Shown piece by piece: positions 17,349 to 25,359 of a stretch of DNA of 64,000 nucleotides; within the stretch, counting starts at the first letter, position 1, and each line of letters starts with the position of its first letter. Both the position numbers and the translations under genes were made by a program. This stretch comes from Dehalococcoidia bacterium. Its GTDB lineage: Bacteria > Chloroflexota > Dehalococcoidia > Lucifugimonadales > UBA3495. The notes under the pieces are model-generated. The model had not been told where the DNA came from, ran no database searches, and worked only from the letters and a program-made list of their open reading frames with translations. The stretch spans positions 322,771-386,770 of the forward strand of contig JAJDTP010000021.1 in the NCBI GenBank assembly GCA_022827095.1. Reading direction: 5' to 3'.

Positions 17349-17373
17349 CCTCTATCGCTCTCTGCGATAGGGG
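17349..17373 (+). promoter_or_regulatory. Hairpin in the leader of the 17.4-kb unknown gene
   Basis: CCTCTATCGC (17349-17358) pairs with GCGATAGGGG (17364-17373) over a TCTCT loop, a 10-bp stem with one G-U pair. There is no U tract, so it is not an ordinary terminator; it may be a stability or processing element between the HAD gene and the next gene. Confidence 0.45.
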
Positions 17374-17398
17374 CCGATTGGGCGCAAGGAGCACAACC

Positions 17399-17974
17399 TT
17401 GTTCCAGGAACTCAGTGGCGGGCCGCTTCCCAACGGACGGTATCCGGATATCACCTTGGCCATCTTTCCGCACCTGCAGGAATTCGTGGTTGTGGACACC
17501 CGGGGGTCGCCGGCTGCGGTCAGGCTGCTTTCCACCGAGGACGTGTTCAACGACGAATACTACCGAACCGTGGAAAGTGAATTCGCCAGCGCGCTGCGGG
17601 AAGGCGGTGATCGACCGTTCCTGCACCTGATGCATCTGCCCAACCAGGTAGATGACATCGTGCGCGGCGTGGCAATGCACTACATCCTGGAGCGGCTGGG
17701 TGTGAACTACCACGACGAGGACAACATGCCTGAGGTGGTGGTCTTCGTGATATCGGGTCCGACCCTCGCCATTCCATCCGACCAGGTGGTTACCGGGTTC
17801 TCGGAGATGCTATCGGGCAAGCTGGACGACAAAGAAGTCGACCGGTGGTCCCGCGAACTGAACCGTTTAATCGAACAGGAGAGCCAGGCGTTCCCCGCGG
17901 CCGGGGACGCGCTGGGCGAGACCATGACCGACGAGTCCCTGGACCCTTACTACATCTGGCAGAACCGCAATTGA
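17399..17974 (+). CDS. Hypothetical protein
   Basis: A soluble, acidic protein of 191 residues that I do not recognise. Visible features are DITLAIFPHLQEFVVVD, a possible beta-alpha opening, and a mid-region HLMHLPNQVDDIVRGVAMHYIL; it ends DPYYIWQNRN. TTG 17399 is chosen because AAGGAG lies 6 bases upstream; the frame also has a TTG at 17378. It ends 9 bases before the luciferase-like oxidoreductase, so the two are probably co-translated. Confidence 0.7.
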   Translation: MFQELSGGPLPNGRYPDITLAIFPHLQEFVVVDTRGSPAAVRLLSTEDVFNDEYYRTVESEFASALREGGDRPFLHLMHLPNQVDDIVRGVAMHYILERLGVNYHDEDNMPEVVVFVISGPTLAIPSDQVVTGFSEMLSGKLDDKEVDRWSRELNRLIEQESQAFPAAGDALGETMTDESLDPYYIWQNRN

Positions 17975-17983
17975 GGGGCAATC

Positions 17984-19003
17984 TTGACCACCGAACGCAT
18001 GGCGCTGACCTTCAGCAGTCGCGACAACAACGATGACTATGACCTCATTGCCGTGGCGCAGGCCGCCGACCGCCTGAGGTACGAGTCGTTCTGGACTGGG
18101 GAGTCTTGGGGACGCGACGCCTTCACCGTGCTGACGATGCTGGCGTGCCACACGGAGCGCATCGGCCTGGGGACAGGGATAGTTACCGTTTACAGCAGGA
18201 CGCCGGGTCTGGTGGCGCAGAGCATCGCATCGCTGGACCGAATCAGCAACGGGCGGGCCATTCTGGGGCTTGGTAGCAGCGGACGCATCGTGATCGAGGA
18301 CTGGCACGGGGTGAAGTTTGACCATCCGGTGGGCCGCACGGCCGAATACATCGACATCATCCGGCTGGCGCTTTCGGGCGAACGCGTCAACTACGAGGGC
18401 CGGTTTTACAATCTGAAGCGTTTTCGGATGGGCGTGCGGCCGGTGCAGGAGCGAGTGCCGATCTACGTGGCGTCGCTGGGGAAGCGCAACCTGGAGTTGA
18501 CCGGCCGCTCAGCCGATGGATGGCTGCCGATCTGGACGCACCGCGAGAGGTTGCCAGAGGTGAAGGAGCCACTGGCGCAAGCGGCGGCATCTGCGGGGCG
18601 CGCAGTCTCCGACGTGACCACGGCCCCGCAGATACTCAGTTGCGCCAGCGACGATGAGGAAACCGTGTCCGACGCGATTGCCCAGGCCCGTTCGCACATG
18701 GCGTTTTACATCGGCGGCATGGGAACTTACTACTACGATCTGTTCTGCAGGTATGGATACCAGGAAGAGTGCGACCGCCTGCGGACGGCCTGGGCCGAGG
18801 GAGACCGAGCCAAAGCCGCTACGTGCATTACGGACGAGATGGTGGACAACATCACCGCGATTGGAACGCCCCGCGAATGTCGGGACAAGATGGCCCGGTT
18901 CCGAAGCAACGGGGTCGATATGCCGCTGGTGGCCTTTCACCACGGTTCGGACCGGGACACCATGCTGGGCACGCTGGAAGCGCTGGCCCCCGCGCCGGCA
19001 TAA
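17984..19003 (+). CDS. LLM class flavin/F420-dependent oxidoreductase
   Basis: A 339-residue luciferase-like TIM barrel. The pattern fits the F420/FMN-dependent 5,10-methylene-tetrahydromethanopterin reductase branch: IGLGTGIVTVYSRTP, LDRISNGRAILGLGSSG, VNYEGRFYNL and PIYVASLGKRNLELTGR. Substrate unknown. TTG start after GAGGGG. It sits between an unknown gene and a phosphodiesterase with 9-base gaps on both sides, indicating tight co-expression. Confidence 0.85.
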   Translation: MTTERMALTFSSRDNNDDYDLIAVAQAADRLRYESFWTGESWGRDAFTVLTMLACHTERIGLGTGIVTVYSRTPGLVAQSIASLDRISNGRAILGLGSSGRIVIEDWHGVKFDHPVGRTAEYIDIIRLALSGERVNYEGRFYNLKRFRMGVRPVQERVPIYVASLGKRNLELTGRSADGWLPIWTHRERLPEVKEPLAQAAASAGRAVSDVTTAPQILSCASDDEETVSDAIAQARSHMAFYIGGMGTYYYDLFCRYGYQEECDRLRTAWAEGDRAKAATCITDEMVDNITAIGTPRECRDKMARFRSNGVDMPLVAFHHGSDRDTMLGTLEALAPAPA

Positions 19004-19012
19004 GTTGAACCG

Positions 19013-19591
19013 GTGAAGATCGGGCTTATCTCCGACACCCATTCCGCGGGCAGTGGGCGGGATCTGCCGACGGCGGTGTTCGAGGCGCTACAGGGCTGCG
19101 ATTTGCTTCTGCACTGCGGCGATCTGGAGTGCATCGGCGTGCTGGATTACCTGGAGGAGCTGGCACCGGTGCTAGCGGTGCGCGGGTACGAGGACCCCGT
19201 CGAGCCCGGCGACCGGCTCGCCAGCGTTTCGCGGATTGTCGAGGTGGCCGGGGTGCGGGTTGGCATGGTGCACGACATACAGTGGCCAACTCCTGCGATT
19301 GCCACCACGCCGGACGGGACAGGCCTGGTGTGGCCCGAGTCCGGACTGAAGGATCTGCTCAGTAAGAAATTCGGCGGCGAGGTCGACGTGGTCGTATTCG
19401 GGGACACGCACGAGGAGATGGTGGAGTGGACCAACGGCGTGCTGTTCGTGAACCCGGGCAGTCCGACGTACCCCGGTCGTCGCCACGCGCCGGGATCGCT
19501 GGGCACAGTCGCCGTCCTGGCTATCAAGGAAGGCGAAATCACTGCAACCATCGTAGATTTGGCTTCGAAAACTGACGGCAATGTTAATTGA
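19013..19591 (+). CDS. YfcE/MJ0936-type metallophosphoesterase
   Basis: A 192-residue calcineurin-like phosphodiesterase. Metal-site motifs are LISDTH (Asp8, His10), HCGDLE, MVHD, GDTHEE and NPGSPTYP. The usual GNCD segment reads RGYED here, so the conserved Asn is replaced, which could alter metal site 2. GTG start. Last gene of the rightward amidase run, 70 bases before the pyrophosphatase gene. Confidence 0.85.
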   Translation: MKIGLISDTHSAGSGRDLPTAVFEALQGCDLLLHCGDLECIGVLDYLEELAPVLAVRGYEDPVEPGDRLASVSRIVEVAGVRVGMVHDIQWPTPAIATTPDGTGLVWPESGLKDLLSKKFGGEVDVVVFGDTHEEMVEWTNGVLFVNPGSPTYPGRRHAPGSLGTVAVLAIKEGEITATIVDLASKTDGNVN

Positions 19592-19616
19592 CACTCGATA
19601 GGCGCTGTGCTAATTT
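19588..19616 (+). promoter_or_regulatory. Promoter of the membrane pyrophosphatase gene
   Basis: TTGACA at 19588-19593, a 17-base spacer and TAATTT at 19611-19616. The predicted start near 19623 lies about 40 bases before the ATG, which itself follows GGAGAGGAG. Confidence 0.65.
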
Positions 19617-19661
19617 CGCAATGTTTGTCGGAATTTGTAGCCGAAAAACGGAGAGGAGAGT

Positions 19662-21731
19662 ATGGAATCAATCATCGTAGCCTTGGCCGCCGGGGTAATC
19701 GCCCTGGCGTTTGCGGCTTTTATGGCCTTCCGGGTCATCGGCTCGGACCAGGGCAATGAGCGCATGCGGGAGATTGGCGACGCCATCCGCACCGGCGCGT
19801 CCGCCTTCCTGCGTCGCGAGTACATGTCCTTGCTGCCATTCGTTGTGGTGGTGGCGGTGATCCTGGCCGTACTGGACTACACGGTCTTTACCCACGGTCT
19901 GGGAGTGCCGGCCACGGCCATTTCATATCTGGTCGGCACGATCTGTTCCGGGCTGGCAGGATTCATCGGGATGAATGTGGCGGTACGCGCAAACATCCGG
20001 ACCGCCGCCGCGGCCATGCGCGGGTTGAACCCAGCCCTGCGGGTGGCGTTTTCCAGCGGAACAGTGATGGGTGTGACCGTGGTGGGGATCGGTCTGCTTG
20101 GCGTCACCATCCTGTATCTGGTATTCCAGGACATCGGCGCCGTTGCCGGCTTTGGGTTCGGCGCGAGCTCCATCGCCCTGTTTGCCCGCGTGGGCGGCGG
20201 CATCTTCACCAAGGCGGCCGACGTGGGTTCCGACCTGGTGGGCAAGGTGGAAGCCGGCATCCCCGAGGACGACCCGCGCAACCCCGGTGTCATCGCGGAC
20301 AACGTCGGCGACAACGTGGGCGACGTGGCCGGCATGGGCGCCGACCTGTTCGAATCCTATGTGGGCAGCATCATATCGGCGGTGGCGCTGGCTGCGGCCA
20401 GCACGACTGCCTTCGCGGTATTCGGCAATGACGCCGTGTTTCCGATGCTGCTGGCCGGCGCGGGCATCGTGGCCGCGATCCTCGGAACCTTCGTGGTGCG
20501 CAGCGGTGAACAGGCCGACTTCGAGCGACTGCTGTGGGCCCTGCGCTACGGCATCTTCGCCGCCGGTGGGTTGCTGATCATCTTCGCCGCGATCCTGACC
20601 ATCACCCTGACCGGCAACTGGTGGTGGTTCGGCTGCGTGGTGGCCGGACTGATTGCCGGGACCATCATCGGACTGGCCACGGAATACTACACCTCATACA
20701 GCTACAAGCCGACGCAGCGCGTGTCCGAATCGTCGCAAACCGGCGCGGCTACGGTCATCATCAGCGGCATCGCCACCGGCATGTTGAGCACGCTGATCCC
20801 GGTGATCTGCGTGTCAGTAGCAATTCTGCTGGCTTACTGGTTCGCGGGCTTCTACGGCATCGCGCTGGCCGGTGTCGGGCTGCTGTCCACGCTGGGCATC
20901 ACCCTGGCCACCGACGCGTACGGTCCGGTGGCGGACAACGCTGGCGGCATCGCCGAGCAGGCCAACCTGGACCCGCAGGTTCGGGAACGCACCGACGCCC
21001 TGGACGCGTTGGGCAACACCACGGCGGCCACGGGCAAGGGCTTCGCCATCGGATCGGCGGCGCTGACGGCGTTGGCGCTGCTGGCCGCGTATTCGGTGAG
21101 CGCCAATTTGATCACCTTGGGACCGGACGGACGGCTGGCCGCCGGCGGGGCTGGGATCAACATCCTGCAACCACAAATCCTGGTCGGGCTTGTAATTGGT
21201 GCGATGCTGCCGTTCATCTTCTCGGCGTTGACCATGCAAGCGGTTGGCCGAGCGGCACAGGGCATCGTCGACGAAGTGCGCCGTCAGTTCCGTGAGATAC
21301 CCGGCCTGATGGAAGGCACGGCCACTCCCGACTCGGCGCGGTGCGTGGACATCAGCACACGGGGAGCGCTGCGGGAGATGATCCTGCCCGGCGTGATGGC
21401 GGTACTGGCCCCGATAGCGACGGGGTTCATCCTCGGCGAGGCGGCTCTGGGCGGGCTGCTGATCGGATCGGTGTCGGCCGGTTTCATGCTGGCCATCATG
21501 ATGGCGTCGGCCGGCGGAACCTGGGACAACGCGAAGAAGTACGTTGAGCTGGGCAACTACGGCGGGAAGGGTTCGGACGCCCACAAAGCCGCAGTGGAAG
21601 GCGACGTGGTAGGAGACCCGTTCAAGGACACCTCCGGCCCGAGCCTGAACATCCTGCTCAAGCTGATGGCGATTGTGTCGCTGGTGTTCGCTCCGGCATT
21701 TGTGGCAGCGCCGGCGTTGATCAACTTGTAG
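19662..21731 (+). CDS. hppA: Membrane-bound cation-pumping pyrophosphatase, K+-dependent type
   Basis: A 689-residue, about 16-helix integral membrane pump that couples pyrophosphate hydrolysis to H+ or Na+ export. The catalytic loop FTKAADVGSDLVGKVEAGIP, then EDDPRNPGVIADNVGDNVGD, and the second site TDAYGPVADNAGGIAEQ are intact. In GNTTAATGKGFAIGSAALTA the residue that is Lys in K+-independent enzymes is Ala, so K+ dependence is expected. Sequence alone does not settle H+ versus Na+. It has its own promoter and terminator. Confidence 0.95.
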   Translation: MESIIVALAAGVIALAFAAFMAFRVIGSDQGNERMREIGDAIRTGASAFLRREYMSLLPFVVVVAVILAVLDYTVFTHGLGVPATAISYLVGTICSGLAGFIGMNVAVRANIRTAAAAMRGLNPALRVAFSSGTVMGVTVVGIGLLGVTILYLVFQDIGAVAGFGFGASSIALFARVGGGIFTKAADVGSDLVGKVEAGIPEDDPRNPGVIADNVGDNVGDVAGMGADLFESYVGSIISAVALAAASTTAFAVFGNDAVFPMLLAGAGIVAAILGTFVVRSGEQADFERLLWALRYGIFAAGGLLIIFAAILTITLTGNWWWFGCVVAGLIAGTIIGLATEYYTSYSYKPTQRVSESSQTGAATVIISGIATGMLSTLIPVICVSVAILLAYWFAGFYGIALAGVGLLSTLGITLATDAYGPVADNAGGIAEQANLDPQVRERTDALDALGNTTAATGKGFAIGSAALTALALLAAYSVSANLITLGPDGRLAAGGAGINILQPQILVGLVIGAMLPFIFSALTMQAVGRAAQGIVDEVRRQFREIPGLMEGTATPDSARCVDISTRGALREMILPGVMAVLAPIATGFILGEAALGGLLIGSVSAGFMLAIMMASAGGTWDNAKKYVELGNYGGKGSDAHKAAVEGDVVGDPFKDTSGPSLNILLKLMAIVSLVFAPAFVAAPALINL

Positions 21732-21755
21732 GCCGAGCCTACATTCAGCGCAATT

Positions 21756-21787
21756 GGGGGCGGCCCAGTGGGTCGCCCCCATATTTT
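21756..21787 (+). terminator. Terminator after hppA
   Basis: GGGGGCGGCCCA (21756-21767) pairs with TGGGTCGCCCCC (21769-21780), a 12-bp arm with one mismatch, followed by ATATTTT. It lies 25 bases past the hppA stop. Confidence 0.75.
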
Positions 21788-21881
21788 GACAGCGTACGGT
21801 GGCAGTCGACGCCAGCGGATGGCAGAATAGCGCAGTGCCAATTGACGGCGATCAATCCCGCAACGAACGGAGACGACGACG

Positions 21882-22661
21882 ATGACTAGCAGCAACGGCA
21901 ACCTGTTTGACCTCACCGGACGCGTGGCCTTGATCACCGGCGGCAATGGCGGCCTGGGCCTCGGCATGGCGTTGGGGCTGGCCGACGCCGGGGCGGACAT
22001 TGCCATTGCCGCACGCAACGCGGAGAAGAACGTGGCCGCCGTTGCGGCAATCGAAGCGATCGGGCGTCGCGCCTTTGCGATCCCAACGGACGTCACCAGC
22101 GAGTCGGACATCGACGACATGGCCTCCCGGGCGATAGCCCATTTCGGGCACGTTGACATCCTGATCAACAACGCCGGCGCCACGGTTCGGAAGGCCCCGG
22201 AGGACATCACCGCCGCCGAGTGGGACAACGTGCTGGACGTTAATCTGCGGGCGGCGTTCCTGTCGAGCAAGGCGGTCTACCAACACTTCAAAGCGCAGGG
22301 CAGCGGCAAGATCATCAGCATCGGCAGCATGTACAGCATCTTCGGCGGCGGGGGCAGTGGCGTGCCCTACTCGTCCAGCAAAGGCGGCATAGTGCAGCTG
22401 TCCAAGAGCTTCGCCGTGGCCTGGGCCGGCGACAACATCCAGTCCAACGCCATCCTGCCGGGGTGGTTCATGACCGAGTTGACGCAGGCGATCCCGGAAA
22501 CCCAGCCGGAGCGCTACGACCTGATCAACCGCCGGATACCGATGGGACGCTGGGGCGACGCCAACGAGTTGCAGGGCGCGGCGGTGTTCCTGTCCAGCCG
22601 GGCGTCGGACTATGTTACCGGGGCGGTGATTACGGTTGACGGAGGGTTCTCGGTGGCGTGA
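21882..22661 (+). CDS. SDR family NAD(P)-dependent oxidoreductase
   Basis: A 259-residue classical short-chain dehydrogenase. TGGNGGLGLGMA is the cofactor loop, NNAG follows at about 97, the catalytic Ser is in ISIGSMYSIFG and Tyr-x3-Lys in PYSSSKGG. VDGGFSVA ends the protein in the usual way. It is closest in pattern to gluconate 5-dehydrogenase/3-ketoacyl reductase types, but substrate is not determinable. Stand-alone gene with its own upstream region. Confidence 0.9.
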   Translation: MTSSNGNLFDLTGRVALITGGNGGLGLGMALGLADAGADIAIAARNAEKNVAAVAAIEAIGRRAFAIPTDVTSESDIDDMASRAIAHFGHVDILINNAGATVRKAPEDITAAEWDNVLDVNLRAAFLSSKAVYQHFKAQGSGKIISIGSMYSIFGGGGSGVPYSSSKGGIVQLSKSFAVAWAGDNIQSNAILPGWFMTELTQAIPETQPERYDLINRRIPMGRWGDANELQGAAVFLSSRASDYVTGAVITVDGGFSVA

Positions 22662-22668
22662 AGGCCAA

Positions 22669-22968
22669 CTAACGAGAGCGTGTGATGTAGAAATATCCCG
22701 CCATTATCGTGAGTAAGCCAGATATTGACAGGAAAACCCACGGAGATATGTAGACCTGCAAGCCCCAACAGATCAACGCCAATGCCTAGATTATCCCGCC
22801 AACAGCTTCCAGCACAGGGTTAGAGGAGCCTTTGAGCCCGCCGATCACGACCGAATCGATTGGGTCTTCAAACAGTCCGACCATTGCGACCACCGCGCCG
22901 ATCGCGGCGAACACGGCGAAGCACAGGGCGTAGACCGCTCGGTCCGACAACATCTGCCCCGCTATCAA
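22669..22968 (-). pseudogene. Small membrane protein split by an in-frame UAG
   Basis: A TTG-initiated frame of 60 codons (22968-22786) encodes a transmembrane stretch AVYALCFAVFAAIGAVVAMV and ends at TAG. The same frame stays open for another 38 codons to 22669 and encodes two more hydrophobic stretches, LALICWGLQVYISPWVF and SISGLLTIMAGYFYITRSR. The two parts read as one protein of about 100 residues with a nonsense codon at position 61. Ribosome site is weak. A decayed gene, a sequencing error or readthrough would all fit. Confidence 0.45.
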
Positions 22969-23055
22969 ACCGGGGACGGGTAATCACCTCCATTCCCGGT
23001 GTCATCGCCGTCCCGGGTGGGTGAAGGCGACTCGCCTACGACTTACCCTCGGGCT

Positions 23056-23928
23056 TTACAGCTGTTCCAGGGCCTGCCGGGATAGCATCATTTTGACCGG
23101 GCTGATGGGGCGGAAGGTGCGGGAGACGCGAACGTCGCCGGCAAGGCTGCACAGGGTGTAGGCGTCGTAGGGAGCCATGCCCTTTTCCGTGATCAGGAAG
23201 TCCACCATCTCACGGACGGCCTGCTTCATGGCCGGGCCAAGATCGTCGCCGTGGGACAGGACAACGTAGTGGTCGGGGGTGACGGCGCGGGGTCCGGTGA
23301 GGGTCATGCCCTTTTCAACGGTGACGCGGACGTGGGTGTCGGCGGAGCACTCGGCGCCGGTTCCGGCCACTGCGCCGTCGCCGACCACGGCGTGGCAGTC
23401 GCCCATGGCGAGGAGGGCGCCTGGAACGAATACCGGCAGGAAGAGGGTGCTGCCCTCGACCAACTCTTTCATGTCGATGTCGCCGCCGTAGGGGCCGCTG
23501 TCGCTGGCGGTTTCCTGCGGATAGGTGGGCGTGGTGGCGACCAGGCCCAGGGACGGGTTCAGGGGCAGACGCATTCCGCTGGGCAGCACCAGGTCGTCAC
23601 CGTCAATACTCATCACCGTGGGGTAGCCCTCGGTGAACTCGGCTTCGAGGAAACCGCGGCCGGGCATGACCATGTGGGCCGGGCTCTCTTTGGGCTTGAT
23701 GCTGACGAATTCGACGCGGAGGGCGTCGCCCGGTTCGGCGCCGTTGACGTAGATCGGGCCAGTGGCCGGGCCTTTCAGGGACTTTTCCTGCAGCACGCCG
23801 GGCTCACGGATCCCCTCGAAGGCGTCCCAGGTTTCCACCATGAGGTCGTCGCCGGAGTCGATGGTGACGGCCGGCTCATTCTCAGGGTGAAGGACGTAAA
23901 TGCAGTGGTCGCGGGAGATGGATTTCAT
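23056..23928 (-). CDS. Acetamidase/formamidase family protein
   Basis: A 290-residue enzyme of the FmdA/AmdA family that hydrolyses short amides to ammonia and acid. Family marks are AFEGIREPGVL, GPIYVNGAEPGDAL, the metal site region MGDCHAVVGDGAVAGTG and MVDFLITEKGMAPYDAYTLCSLAGD. AGGAG lies 9 bases before ATG 23928. The ATG overlaps the stop of the upstream gene as ATGA, so translation is coupled to it. Confidence 0.88.
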   Translation of the reverse strand: MKSISRDHCIYVLHPENEPAVTIDSGDDLMVETWDAFEGIREPGVLQEKSLKGPATGPIYVNGAEPGDALRVEFVSIKPKESPAHMVMPGRGFLEAEFTEGYPTVMSIDGDDLVLPSGMRLPLNPSLGLVATTPTYPQETASDSGPYGGDIDMKELVEGSTLFLPVFVPGALLAMGDCHAVVGDGAVAGTGAECSADTHVRVTVEKGMTLTGPRAVTPDHYVVLSHGDDLGPAMKQAVREMVDFLITEKGMAPYDAYTLCSLAGDVRVSRTFRPISPVKMMLSRQALEQL

Positions 23929-24584
23929 AGCGTGATCTCCTGTCTTGGAGGAATCTCTATAGCCACGTAGCGGAAAGTTTGCCCGGGCTTGTCGCCGAAT
24001 GATGAGTAATCCCTCCAGCGCATCCGGTAGGAATTTCTGAGTTGGATCGGATTTTCGCGGTTCCGCATGGTACCAACACCGGCATTGTCGCTCCACTGCA
24101 AGTTGCCGCTGAGAACTTGTCGACCGTCGTGGATACGAAAGTCAGAATCAATAATGTTGTCTTGCCTCGGTGGGCTCCAATACGTGGAGTTATTGGTCAG
24201 CAAGACGGCAAAGCCGTAATCAGCCGGGTTGTGAAGGCCCAAAGCCTGTTCTAATCGTTGCACATCTTTGACGAAGTCATACCGACGGGGTGGTTGCGCA
24301 CCGTGGTCGCGAAGGGCAAAAACCTCACCATTACATTCTTCCTGTAAAGCACGGTTCGTATACTTCAACTCGATTGCAATAGCCACACCCGAAACGCGAA
24401 TCCAAACGTCCGTCGCCATGCGCTCTTGGGTGCCGGGCAAGAACTGCTCACGCTCCAGGCGCAAATCGCACTCCGGCAGGGTTTCATGAATATGCCACGC
24501 AAAAGCGTGCTGGAAGTCGGCTTCAGAATGAAAGATTGGCCGGCGTGACGATAGCACGGCCATTAAGCCGTGAATGTCGAGCAT
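23925..24584 (-). CDS. PD-(D/E)xK nuclease-like hypothetical protein
   Basis: A 219-residue soluble protein. Glu21, then TDVWIRVSGVAIAIELKY with Asp59, Glu72 and Lys74, gives the E...D-x12-ExK pattern of the PD-(D/E)xK nuclease fold; beyond that I cannot place it. ATG 24584 is chosen over an upstream TTG at 24596. Its stop overlaps the formamidase start (ATGA). No methyltransferase or specificity gene is adjacent, so it is not an ordinary restriction system. Confidence 0.65.
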   Translation of the reverse strand: MLDIHGLMAVLSSRRPIFHSEADFQHAFAWHIHETLPECDLRLEREQFLPGTQERMATDVWIRVSGVAIAIELKYTNRALQEECNGEVFALRDHGAQPPRRYDFVKDVQRLEQALGLHNPADYGFAVLLTNNSTYWSPPRQDNIIDSDFRIHDGRQVLSGNLQWSDNAGVGTMRNRENPIQLRNSYRMRWRDYSSFGDKPGQTFRYVAIEIPPRQEITL

Positions 24585-24599
24585 GGTAACTGCCAATCA

Positions 24600-25337
24600 T
24601 CAGGTAGTTATGGGCAGCGCGGCCTGCACGACGCTTACAGGGTTCGTTTGAGTCGCATCAAAGCAGACAACATTAACCGCTACCCGTCCTCGCGCACTGG
24701 ACGCGCCCATCGGCGAACCGGAGTAGAACGCGGTTACACCGTTCTGCGAAACGTCCTCGAACCGCTCCCAATGGCCCAGCGCGATGTAGTCGCAGGAGGC
24801 TTCAGCGATTTCGTGCGGGTGGATGGGCGATGAGCGTTCCTCGGTGTCGTCGGGGTAGTGGAAATGGCCGTGGGCCATGGCGACCCGCCAGTGGCCATTG
24901 CGGCCGTTCGGGATGCCGGCCAGGGGTCGAAAGGCCGGCGTGTGGCTATCCATGGCGCGGCCCCAGACTTCCAATGCCAGATCGGGGAAGCTCAGGGTTT
25001 GGCCGCGGGTGCCGCTGATGATGTGGAGGTTGTCCGGCGCAGTTACGAAGGGTGAACGCAGATACAGCGACGCAGAGTCGTAGAGGTCATGGTTGCCGGG
25101 CAATATTACTGTCGGGACGGCAGCGCGGCCGATTTCGCTGACGAAGAAATCCAGCACGGCGTCGGAGATGCGGGCGTTGTCAAAGGCGTCGCCGGCGATC
25201 AGGAGGGCATCACCCCGCAGGTCGTGCACACCGTCGACTACGGCGGATAGAGCGCGCTGCGCGGAGTCGGGGTCCCAGTCGTCTCCCAGATGAGTGTCCG
25301 AGGTGTGAATGATGCGGAGCTTGCGGCGAAGTGTCAT
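24600..25337 (-). CDS. Metallophosphoesterase (SbcD/Mre11-like)
   Basis: A 245-residue calcineurin-like phosphoesterase. IIHTSDTHLGDDWD (Asp14, His16), LIAGDAFDN, LPGNHDLYDSASLYL, MAHGHFH and LGHWE supply the metal and catalytic residues. It resembles the nuclease SbcD/Mre11 and DNA-repair exonuclease group in its GNHD and HGH regions but lacks their C-terminal capping domain. No SbcC gene is present. It starts 23 bases after the hflX stop on the same strand. Confidence 0.85.
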   Translation of the reverse strand: MTLRRKLRIIHTSDTHLGDDWDPDSAQRALSAVVDGVHDLRGDALLIAGDAFDNARISDAVLDFFVSEIGRAAVPTVILPGNHDLYDSASLYLRSPFVTAPDNLHIISGTRGQTLSFPDLALEVWGRAMDSHTPAFRPLAGIPNGRNGHWRVAMAHGHFHYPDDTEERSSPIHPHEIAEASCDYIALGHWERFEDVSQNGVTAFYSGSPMGASSARGRVAVNVVCFDATQTNPVSVVQAALPITT

Positions 25338-25359
25338 AACGTCTGAGAGTCCGAAAGAG

